Of a stretch of DNA of 64,000 nt, positions 1 to 11,100 are shown in pieces. Each line of letters starts with the position of its first letter. Position 1 is the first letter of the stretch. A program made the translations under genes and the position numbers. The stretch is from Toxotes chatareus (Eukaryota; Chordata; Actinopteri; Toxotidae), in assembly GCA_016801885.1 (NCBI GenBank), contig CM028888.1, forward strand, positions 62,001-126,000. Direction: 5' to 3'. The notes under the pieces are model-generated. The model did no database searches, was not told where the DNA came from, and worked only from the letters and a program-made list of their open reading frames with translations.

Positions 1-420
1 TGGTCAGTGGTATGTTGTAACGGGACTCCAGTGTTTTTATCATGTCCTGACAGTCCTCGTTTCCTCGACAGAGTAGTCTCAAGTCTTTAACAATGAACCG
101 AGTTATTGAAGCGCTTATTACTTTGGCTCCAGCCGAGTCTGTCCTGTCTTTGTGCTAGCTATGCTAGCGTCCTCATCGCATGTTTCCCCACGTCGTCTCA
201 CCGAGTGAGTGTTGGGATTTGTCGTACGCCCGGTTTGCTTTACTGCGGTTTTATCCCATGTTCCGTTCCTCATATAAAATCCAAATTTCTTCCAGACCTT
301 TGACTTTAAACTTGACGGTGTGTTGTAGATGGTGTCAGTATTGGACATTTTTATTTTTCCCTCGCAAACACAGACCTATCTGACGTCTCGCGAGAGAGTT
401 ATGGGAAGGTGCGCGAGTCG
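1..420 (-). mobile_element. hAT/ZBED-type transposon relic (BED finger plus transposase piece)
   Basis: Reading the minus strand, positions 348-250 give a BED-zinc-finger-like start (SKVWKKFGFYMRNGTWDKTA), and positions 118-2 give the transposase-core-like stretch VKDLRLLC followed by MIKTLESRYNIP. Both resemble the hAT transposases that fish genomes carry in many copies. The part between them is out of frame and contains stops, so this is a decayed fragment, and the rest of any element lies beyond the left edge. No terminal inverted repeat or target duplication could be set. It lies in, or just downstream of, the last visible intron of the minus-strand ARAP gene. Confidence 0.6.
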
Positions 421-1248
421 GAGTGGGTGAGGCCACCGGCCGGTGGCTCTGTGAACCGATGCACTCACATCTTTTAAATCAAAACCGATTTTCCAATTCA
501 AATCAGTTATTCTTTTACACCCATATGAATTTTACTGTTACTATGAAAAACCCAGCCAGTGCTCAGAGCACAGCACAGCTGTCCAACACAGACAGGTGGC
601 AATTTACACGCATCAGAGTTTATACCACAGATTAATACGTTACTTCTCCATTATTAAAACACTTTTTACTTATTCAACCTGTCACTCAGCATAAAAACAG
701 GAAGCTGTAATAAAACTGATGATGAACACCTGAACCTTTCATCTCTACTGAACTCTGAGAAAACACAAACAAAACTTTTTCTAATAACTCAGTTTTCTTT
801 CAGAGCCGATCACACAGGTAAGTCTGTCTTCACCTGATCAGCTGTTTGTTAATGAGCTAATGAAGCTGACGCTGTTAAATTATACTGTTAGGAACCGTTG
901 ATTTGATGTTACACGTCCCACACGCATTCTTTCAATCTTTTCGTAACTCCACACAATTTACTCTTTTATTGTGAAAGATAAATCAGTGAATGTCAATCAA
1001 ACTGATTTCATCTCACTCGTGTTATTTCACCCTCGACTCGTGATCTGATGACCGACTCATGCTGGACTCTAAACTACCTGCATGTTGTTTTCTCAGATCA
1101 TTCACAATTTATACAGCTGAGCACACAGGTGTGTCTCAGGTGTGTCTCAAGTGTGTCTCAAGTGTCTCAGGTGTGTCTCAGGTGTGTCTCAGATGTGTCT
1201 CAGGTGTGTCTCAAGTGTCTCAGGTGTACTTCACTGTCAGATATTTAC
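421..1248. other. Intron sequence with a short minisatellite; no exon seen
   Basis: No exon with a fitting reading phase was found after the last recognised ARAP exon (ends 1249). From 1125 to 1230 there is a roughly 10-bp tandem repeat (GTGTCTCAGG and variants) directly next to the splice donor at 1248. The next ARAP exons (Ras-association and last PH domains) should lie left of this window. Confidence 0.5.
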
Positions 1249-1438
1249 CAGGAAAAGCAGAGTGTGGTGGATGATGAACTCTCTGGTGAGTCTGAGCAGA
1301 TCCTGGTTCAGAGTCTGAAACAAAGATGGGACCAAAACCACGGCCAGATTCTGCGCCGACATCTTGTTGACCTGAGAGAACATCTGGACCCTGTGGACAG
1401 AGAATTACAGAGATCTAAGAGAAGAAGCGAAGGCTGTA

Positions 1439-1483
<45 letters not shown>

Positions 1484-4400
1484 ATGTAGAAGTGTCCAAA
1501 CAGAGCGCTCAGTGTAGCTCGGCTGTTGTCAGGGAGTTGCCATAGTAACCGTCGGTAAACTTTAAACCTGGAGCGTTGATCTGAAATCACTGACAAAGAA
1601 AGTTCTGTCAGACCGACTGAAGTTTTCCTGCTACACTGACACACTGAGCAAACGCTGTCGTCAGTCATACGCCCGAGTCACCGTCAGCAGAACCACACAT
1701 TCTAACACTGCACCCACTGACCTGCAGCCTGCAGCCACGGCCGTGTGTCAGGGATCAGACTCTTCTGCTGACGAACGTACTGTTTGAGGGCGGAGGCAGC
1801 GTCCAGCACGCCCTGCTCGTCGCTCTCCAAGGGGGCGGACCTTGGTGATTTTAACAGAGCCTCCACCAACCGGTTCACTTTGGTAACCAGGCCACAGCGG
1901 CGGTACACGCCCTCCACCTTCAGACCTGAGACAAACAGGTGTTTACTTGTTTACCACTCGCTCCTCCAAAACAAAAACTGCACACAGGCCCCGGAGCCCC
2001 CAAAGGCCAACATGTCTTATAAGGAATCATGGAAATGTGTAGCACACGTCAGTTATGAGTTGATGGACACAGACTGTCGACTGAAACATTTTTAGATAAT
2101 TTGTTCACAAACCTCAAACAGCAAAAAGAACATCTACATCAATCAACGGACAAAAATACATTCTGATGATCGATCGATCAATCAATCAATCAATCATCTT
2201 CTCCAAACAGTCTAGATCTGTTTTCTGTCTCAATAACAGAATCTGTTCTGAACACACACACACACACACTGAAACGTTCACGTCACTTTTTCTCGGTGTG
2301 AAAGCAGAAACATGTTCTGACCGTGAGCCGTGACGTGGGAGATACAGCGTTCGATTCCCAGTGGTACGGAACCTCTCGACCCCACGTCCACAGGGTACAG
2401 AGACTGAGAAGCTGAGCTCTGATTGGCTGCGGGAGGACAGTGTGGTGCTGAGCTGTGATTGGTCAGAGCTCTCTGCAGGTGGTGGAACCAGGACCGACAG
2501 CTGTACGGCTCCGTAAAACGCAAACACATGTTCCTGAGGAGACACGAAGTTTCACCTGTGATGTCAAATACACGTGTGGGGAAGTCAGCCAATCAGAAGC
2601 CAGGATGGATAAAACCAGCAAAGTATAAATCATTCTTCTGCCTCCACGCCAGCGATAGCCAAGGAGTCAATATGTATTGGAGATCAGAGGTCAAAGGTCA
2701 AGGCCACTGTGATCTTGTGTAAGTCTTGCTTGTGAACACTAACCTTCAGTGTGCCTCCGCGCGGCACGCCGTACTTTCAGTTTATAAATGAAAAGATTTC
2801 TCTCTGTTTAAAATTCATCTGTTAAAAATATCACTGATCTTATAAGCTGTGTAATTTCAGCTTCTGTGTGTGTGTGTTGCACACCTGTCTGCAGTTACCA
2901 TGGTGATGATGTTTTCAGATGGATCCATTTCTGAAAAAGAACACACACGAGTGAAAACATAAAAAAAACTTAAAGCTGGTTTCAGTCGTCGTTTCACTCC
3001 AGTTAAACAAACATTTCCACCGTGTCACAGACGGAGACGTTTTCTGATTAAAGACAACGTCAAACAGCTTCTTATAGAAAACACCTGCACGTCTGGACAC
3101 GTTGTTCTGAGGCAACAGGACGAACGTTTCACCTTCAGTCCAGGCGAAACGTCCTGAGCGTCACACAGACGTCACACCTGTGCTTTGACGTGTTGAGGTG
3201 ATCAATGATCTGTGACCTCGGCTTCAGCCTCACACTGATTTTCACTGAAAATAAAACTGATCATTAAATGTGGTTTGAATGAAGCGTGAGGAGATGCTCC
3301 ACGTACAAGGCGTGAATAATAGAAACACTGTTACCGTGGTGACGGAGCGTGCTCAGTTCCATCCTCAGAGCCTGTTGTAAGTGACTGTGGACGGGGTGAA
3401 CACTGACTCCATCCTCCCACAATAACACCCAGGCATCAGAATGACTCGAGGCTCCACCCACTTCAACTACACACACCTTACTGACTGCAGAAGCCCAACC
3501 CACCTCTGCATAAGACACGCCCCCTGGGAGAATCACCTGGAAACAAGGGATTAAGATAACTACAGATTAGATTTAAACCTGATCCTTAAATCTGGGGACA
3601 AATCCACTACGAGACATCGGAAGACATGATGACTAAATGTCCTCACCTCCTCAGTGTGAAAGCCTTGACTCGAGAGAGATACGAGAACACACACACACAG
3701 ATTCAGGTTTACCTTCAGTATGTGACCCAGGTGCGTCAGCAGAGCGTCGTCATCCTCAGCTGCACAGATCAGCTGATCACTCAGAGTCACCATCTCAAAC
3801 TGAGGAGCTGCTCTGAACACACACAAACACAAACTCTCACTGACATGATGTTACAAACTGACATTCATCAAAACTATTTCAACAAACACTGAAAATCCTG
3901 GACTAAAAAAATAAATTCATCTCCTCTGCAATGCAAGTTTTGAACTTTGATGTTTTATTGGAAATTACTTATTGATTAACGCTGTTTTATTATTTTATTG
4001 TTAAACTGCTTTATAACAAGCTGCAGTTATGCAGACTGTCCACCAGAGGGAGCTTCGGTGTCCACACACTCAGACAGCAGGGGTGTGACTGTGAAAATGC
4101 TCATTAATGTAATGAGTTATTATAACTGACACTGTGAAAACAGAAACTTGTGGCTCCTGATTGGTGCTCTGAGGCCACGCCCAGCTCTCTCTGGGATTTA
4201 ATGAGTCTCCATAACACAAACCCTAACTCCTCCCCCTGCAGGCAGTGGCCCGGCAGGACGACGGCCCTGTGTGACACCACTGCACCACTGTGCTAAGCTC
4301 TGGCTGCCAGAAGCTCTTCAGTGACCGTCCCCTCCCAGAGTCCAGAGGGGAAGCTCTGCTTCTCCTGATCTACTGGTTTAATTAGTAGAAACAGAATGAA

Positions 4401-5197
4401 AGTATTTACCCATCTGTGAGAAAGACAGACAGAACTTCTCGCAGGTCGAGGACGTCACACGCAGCTGAATCATTTTCTAACGAGAAGAGAAAACGATCTT
4501 CCTCCAATTTCCCATGAAGCTCCTCCTCTTCCTCACCTGAACACACACACACTTCATTTTAAAGACAATCTGACCTGTTCTGATTTCTGTCTGTGGTGGA
4601 CACAGGACACAGGACAAGCTGAGTTAACATGACAGAAACACAGTTTTCTTTTACAGAGTGTTTGTTGTTGTTTGTGTTTTGTAAACTGTTTGTGTGGGTT
4701 AGTGCAAAGAGCCGCCTTCCAAAGGTCACGTGACTGAGTGACAAACATTAAAGACGGTCCTGAAAGAAAAACTCCAAAATTTAAAACAATCGAATAAAAT
4801 GTTTGAAACTGAACACGAGCAGTTTGCTCTGCTCCTGCTTCTTCTTTTCCGGTAAACTGTTGAGATTTAAAGTTGCCTGTAACTACACATTACTGCACAT
4901 TGTAAATCTATCCAGGTGACTCATCCACTGTTCTTACCTGAGGGGGCGGAGTCAGGTCTCTTGTTATCTGACTGGGGCTGGAACAGCAAAACCTCTGGAT
5001 AAAAATAAAAAAAAAAAAAAAAAAAAACAGAATCACATCCAGGTGAGTTAAAGTCAGTGTCACCTGTGTGTACATGTTACCTGTGTGGGTGTGTTACCTG
5101 TGTACTCATTGAGTCGGAGTAGCTCGGCCTGCAGAGCCTGACCTACCCTCTCAGCTAGAAGGATGGGGGAGGGGCTCTGAGGATCTGACTGACACAC
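1249..5197 (-). other. arap3: ARAP ankyrin-like, PH3/PH4 and RhoGAP exons
   Basis: Exon 5197-5098 (PILLAERVGQALQAELLRLN) matches the ankyrin region of ARAPs. Exons 4994 to 3335 hold PH3 and the first part of PH4. Exon 2555-2322 ends PH4 (FTEPYSCRSWFHHLQRAL) and starts RhoGAP (SVPLGIERCISHVTAHG). Exon 1925-1722 has the arginine finger in LKVEGVYRRCG. Exons 1580-1484 and 1390-1249 complete the RhoGAP core (NKMSAQNLAVVLVPSLFQT). The window ends before the Ras-association domain. Confidence 0.8.
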
Positions 5198-8100
5198 CTG
5201 TGAACAGGTAACAACGCTGACTCAGCATTCAAAGCAATCACAGAGAACTGCTGCTGCTCTGCTCTCGTTCACTGCAGACACGTTTCATAATTCTGGTCAT
5301 TTCAACCTGTGACTTTACTGCTGTCACACGTCTGCAGGAGAAACACTGGAGTGAGAGAGATGAAAGAGTGAACGTCGAGTTGTTCATCATGTCACAAAAG
5401 GTGTGATGATGCAGGAAACACACCTCACCTTGTTCCATATCAGTTACTGTAACTTGTCCTGAGATTCATTAACTTCATATTTGTGACCTGACTGTGACCT
5501 GACTGTGACGTGACTGTGACCTGACTGTGACGTGACTGTGACCTGACTGTGACCTGACTGTGACCTGACTGTGACCTGACTGTGACCTGACTGTGACCTG
5601 ACGTGACTGTGACCTGACTGTGACGTGACTGTGACCTGACTGTGACCTGACTGTGACCTGACTGTGACCTGACTGTGACCTGACTGTGACGTGACTGTGA
5701 CCTGACTGTGACGTGACTGTGACCTGACTGTGACGTGACTGTGACGTGACTGTGACCTGACTGTGACGTGACTGTGACGTGACTGTGACCTGACTGTGAC
5801 GTGACTGTGACGTGACTGTGACGTGACTGTGACCTGACTGTGACCTGACTGTGACCTGACTGTGACCTGACTGTGACGTGACTGTGACCTGACTGTGACC
5901 TGACTGTGACGTGACTGTGACCTGACTGTGACGTGACTGTGACGTGACTGTGACCTGACTGTGACCTGACTGTGACGTGACTGTGACCTGACTGTGACCT
6001 GACTGTGACGTGACTGTGACCTGACTGTGACCTGACTGTGACCTGACTGTGACGTGACTGTGACCTGACTGTGACCTGACTGTGACGTGACTGTGACCTG
6101 ACTGTGACGTGACTGTGACCTGACTGTGACCTGACTGTGACGTGACTGTGACGTGACTGTGTGACTGTGACTGTGACCTGACTGTGACCTGACTGTGACC
6201 TGACTGTGACCTGACTGTGACCTGACTGTGACCTGACTGTGACCTGACTGTGACTGACTGTGACCTGACTGTGGACGTGACTGTGACGTGACTGTGACGT
6301 GACTGTGACGTGACTGTGACGTGACTGTGACCTGACTGTGACCTGACTGTGACTGACTGTGACCTGACTGTGACCTGACTGTGACCTGACTGTGACGTGA
6401 CTGTGACGTGACTGTGACGTGACTGTGACCTGACTGTGACCTGACTGTGACGTGACTGTGACCTGACTGTGACCTGACTGTGACGTGACTGTGACCTGAC
6501 TGTGACGTGACTGTGACGTGACTGTGACGTGACTGTGACCTGACTGTGACGTGACTGTGACTGTGACGTGACTGTGACGTGACTGTGACCTGACTGTGAC
6601 CTGACTGTGACGTGACTGTGACCTGACTGTGGCGTGACTGTGACCTGACTGTGACCTGACTGTGACCTGACTGTGACCTGACTGTGACCTGACTGTGACC
6701 TGACTGTGACCTGACTGTGACGTGACTGTGACGTGACTGACATGAGTGTGATGGTGACCTGACTGTGACGTGACTGTGACGTGACTGTGACCTGACTGTG
6801 ACGTGACTGTGACGTGACTGTGACCTGACTGTGACCTGACTGTGACGTGACTGTGACGTGACTGACATGAGTGTGATGGTGACGTGACGTGACGTGACGT
6901 GACGTGACGGTGACGTGACGTGACGGTGACGTGAGGAAACACTTCACAAACAGCTCAGGAGGAACAAACGATCACGTGAATGTAGAATGTCATAACCACC
7001 ATTTTCAGTTTTGTGTTGACGTGATTTTGACAGTTCGCTCTCATCCGTTTGCTCAGTGTGCAAACAGATGAGTATATTCACACTCAGTGAGATTAGAATC
7101 ATAAATGTGTAAAACCATCAGATCAGACCTTTGCTCCTGAGCAGATCAGAGACATCGTTTCTTCGATGGCGTCAGAACAGACCACCTCACACAGTCTCTG
7201 AAACACACACATTCGCATCATCAGAAATATGAATGTATGGATACCTGTTTTGCACTGGGGATCAAACCCACGTGAGTCTGTGATTGTCTGCAGTATAATG
7301 TTTTAGTACAACAGAGTCAAACCTGGAACATCAGAGAGTCGGAGGACGTTAGAGGGTGGACTTGTCTATAGCGACCCCTGCTGTATTTATCTTGGATGAA
7401 CTTTGACCTCTCCTCATCAGATGACTCAGGAAGCAGCTGTTCTGCTGCTGGCACTGCTGCAGCCCATACCTGATTGGCCAGCCAGTTTCCATAGGTAACA
7501 AACAGCTAGAAGAGGATTAAAGGGTTAAAAGCCATTGAGACTCTTGAATGGCTCAGCACCCCCTCACCTGTGTGAGCGGCTCAGTCAGTCAGTCTCTCCT
7601 CACCTGTGTGAGCGGCTCAGTCAGTCAGTCTCTCCTCACCTGTGTGAGCGGCTCAGTCAGTCAGTCTCTCCTCACCTGTGTGAGCGGCTCAGTCAGTCAG
7701 TCTCTCCTCACCTGTATGAGCGGCTCAGTCCAGACCTTGTTGTCCATCTTCAGACTGCGTACCTTCGACAGGCTGCTGCCCAGAGCTCGATGCTGACCTG
7801 AGAGCAGACTCTGTTAATGTTTGTGTTCCACACTTAGACCTGATTCTCTATAACTGTGCAAAGAAAAAGGATCTCGACGTGTAACCTGTAGCAGGTACCT
7901 GCTTTAGATAATGTACATTTCAAAGCTGTAACAGCATCACGTGACGTTTCAGGAGTTTCAGGTGCTACTCGACCTTTTCAGTCAAATACTTCCTGTTTTT
8001 CCGCAGCTACACTTCCCTCAGACACAAACGTGTAAAAATAACTCTGTGTCTGAGCAGCATTCTGATTTAACTCTCATTGTTCTCACAGCACAGTATGGGT

Positions 8101-11100
8101 GGACGTGCAGAAACCAGAGTGGTAATGACAGCACGGCAGCACTGACCCTGCTGTGTCAGGCCTGTGAGCAGCCAGCACTCCACCTCTCAGTGCAGCAAAC
8201 ATGGATAATAACATAAAGCTATGTACTGTAACGTCTGCTCCGCTCTGATTGGTCAGGAAGTTTCACATCAGTGAGAGAGGTAAGTTAAGAAACTGGGATT
8301 GTTGGTGCAAACAGCTGTGTATCACCTGCGTATTGACGTCTGTGACATTATGAGGACTGACAACGTTGGCGAGGGGACATATGATCTGTCTCAGGTTAGC
8401 TTTTTCATTTCTGCATGACGCGTGATTTCCTTTTGTTATTCACTGTAAATGTACCACGTGTGACATCACATGACATCACATGACCTACTCTGCTAAGAAC
8501 CTGCATTAGCCACCTTCAGTCCTCCATTAGCTTGTACCTGCACAGGCCTGACAGATGACCAGCAGCAGGTTGACTGACGCCCACTCGGGATTGGCCGAGC
8601 TGCAGTCACCACAGATCTTGTTATTAGGGTTTTCCCAGAGACGCGTTGCCACCTGGCTGCAGGACAGAGCACTGCGGATAGATGAGGACAAACTGTCCAA
8701 CCACAGAGACAGGTCCTTTGACGAGTCAACAGACAGGCTGTAGGTGAGTGGGAGAGGAAACAAAGAAGGAAAGGAACTTTAGCAAAGAACTACACAACAG
8801 TCAGTAAGACAGACAAGATAAACAGGTGTGCGTACTTGAAGCTCTTGTATGGAGTGATGAGGGTAAATGAGTGTTTTCCTGAAGATTTGACTGTGGCTAT
8901 GTTCAGAGGGACAGAGAAGGAGGCAATGCCCAGCTGATAGCCCTCTTTGTTGGGGTAAATCCAGAGGTCGTGGCCCCAGATGGCGCCATAGACGCGGCTA
9001 CGCGGGTCTCTGATAGTTATTTGTCCATGTAATTCGGCGGGCGTGGGGCTCGGCTGGCCGCGGGACGCCAGCAGGGATGTGACCCAACCATCGTGAACCT
9101 CTGAGAGACGGAAAACACATGAAGGAAAATGTTACACACTCTGCAGCATCACACGGACATACTGCAGCACCACAGGGGTGTGACGTACTTTCATTCAGAG
9201 CTGGTATTTTGTCATGTGAAGGAAACAGCAGAGTTCAACACTGTCAGTAGACTTGTTTTTTGTGTGTGTGTGTGTAACCATCAAGTATGAGTTTGTTCAG
9301 TTAATCGTCACCAGCAGCAGGAACATACATGTCATATCATCAGCCGTCCTCAGGTTTTCTGATACACAGCAGGTACCTTCTTTAATTAGCTTAATCTCAC
9401 ACCACACGAGGATGTAAAGCTAACAGACCTTCGTTTCTCTGTGAGCTGTTCCCCACGTTCCTGATCCACAGTCACAGCTGTGTGCTGACCTTTGTTGCAC
9501 CTCTGGATAATTAAAAAGGAATTTTCTGATGTGATTCTTGGATGTTACTGAAGGTGTCACTGAGACTAGAGCCAGCAGTGATGGGACATATGAGTTTGCT
9601 GTTACACACTGAGTCACATCCAGTGAGGACAGAGACACACAGCTGACCCCACTGACTGATTAGTATTCTTATTTGAAAAAGCACGTAGCTGTTTTTCTGC
9701 ATTACTGAGACAGTCTGTGTCTGATGTTTGTGATGTTACAGACGTGATAAAGTCCGTCACTGAAGTTTGTTTGATGTGGGAGTTAAAGGACGAGTCCTGA
9801 TCAGAGACAACTCTGAGGCCAGCGTCATCCACAGGGACTGTCTCATTGGACACTGTGTGTCTGAGCTGTTTAGAGCCAATCACAGTAACAGGTCTGAGTT
9901 TAACAGCAGGAAATCACTGCTCAGACAGACCAGGACAGAGACGAGTCCTCTGTCTGATGCAGGTAGAAGGTGATGTAACGTCAGCAGTGTTGTCTCTGTG
10001 CTGTGATTCTGTAGAACGTCACACAGCTGATTGGACACTGCTTTAGACACAGGTCTGTATTTGGCTGAAACACCTGGATGAAGAATCACAGCTGCTTTAA
10101 AGACCTGTGGATCAGAGGGTGAAGGCTCCTGGAGCAGCCTGGGCGGGATCAGGTCTCAGAGGCAGGTTGAAGGGTGAGATGAAGAAATCATTACATTTAG
10201 ATGATGGAAGAGAAACTGTCTAAATCAGCTGTTTCTAAGGTTACTGTACTTACAGATGGACAATATTATACAGAGTTTGGTCGAGACCTGCTCGATATGA
10301 AATCACATCTTTAATCAGAACTTCTGTTATGATTTGACGCTGTGTCAATAAAACTGAATCTAATTATTCTTCATGTAAAGTGAGGATGAGAAAGCTCACA
10401 GATACTCTGCCATTGGTGTGGTGTTACAGTTCCTGACAATCAGACAGTGAAGGACTTTACATCAGTGTGTCATACACAATGTAAAGGTCGCTCTGATTTT
10501 TTAATGCAGCGAAAAATTATTACACAAAATTAAAAAATCTAATAGAAAAAACTGTAGCACATTTAACCCATCCTCATGACATCCAGAGCCACAGGAGCAG
10601 AGTGCAGTGCAGTTCAGTGTTGTACATTGCAGTGTTGTACCGTGCAGTGCAGTGTGGTACAGTGTTGTGCAGTGTTGTACAGTGCAGTGCAGTGTGGTAC
10701 AGTGTTGTGCAGTGTTGTACAGTGCAGTACAGTGTGGTACAGTGTTGTGCAGTGCAGTGTGGTACAGTGTTGTGCAGTGTTGTACCGTGCAGTGCAGTGT
10801 GGTACAGTGTTGTGCAGTGTTGTACAGTGCAGTGCTGTGTTGTACAGAACAGTGCAGTAGAGTGCAGGATTCTTACCATCACTATGAGCCATGAAGTCAT
10901 AATGTTTCTTCCTGAAGTAAACAGAGAATCTTCGTTTGTCTTGTTTCTTCACGTTGGTGATACTGGAGACGTGAAACAACACCTCACTGAACCGGTCCTA
11001 GTCCACAAAACAAACGCACCCATTACTCTACTGACAGACAGACAGGTATGTATAGAAAGAGACAGGTGGAGAGACATTGACTTACTGTGCGTTTTTTCCA

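Noticed and set aside
1048..1545. Plus-strand frame of 165 codons
   Set aside because: Antisense to two RhoGAP exons and a GT microsatellite; the conserved protein is on the minus strand.
2340..2365. GTTCGATTCCCAG, similar to a tRNA T-arm
   Set aside because: It lies inside the ARAP RhoGAP exon 2555-2322 and there is no tRNA fold around it.
5440..6947. Three overlapping minus-strand open frames of 474-500 codons (HSQVTVRSQSG repeats)
   Set aside because: They are the three frames of a stop-free 11-bp minisatellite. No splice or start context, and all frames are equally open.
7565..7735. 36-bp regular repeats resembling a CRISPR array
   Set aside because: Head-to-tail units without spacers, derived from an exon-intron junction.
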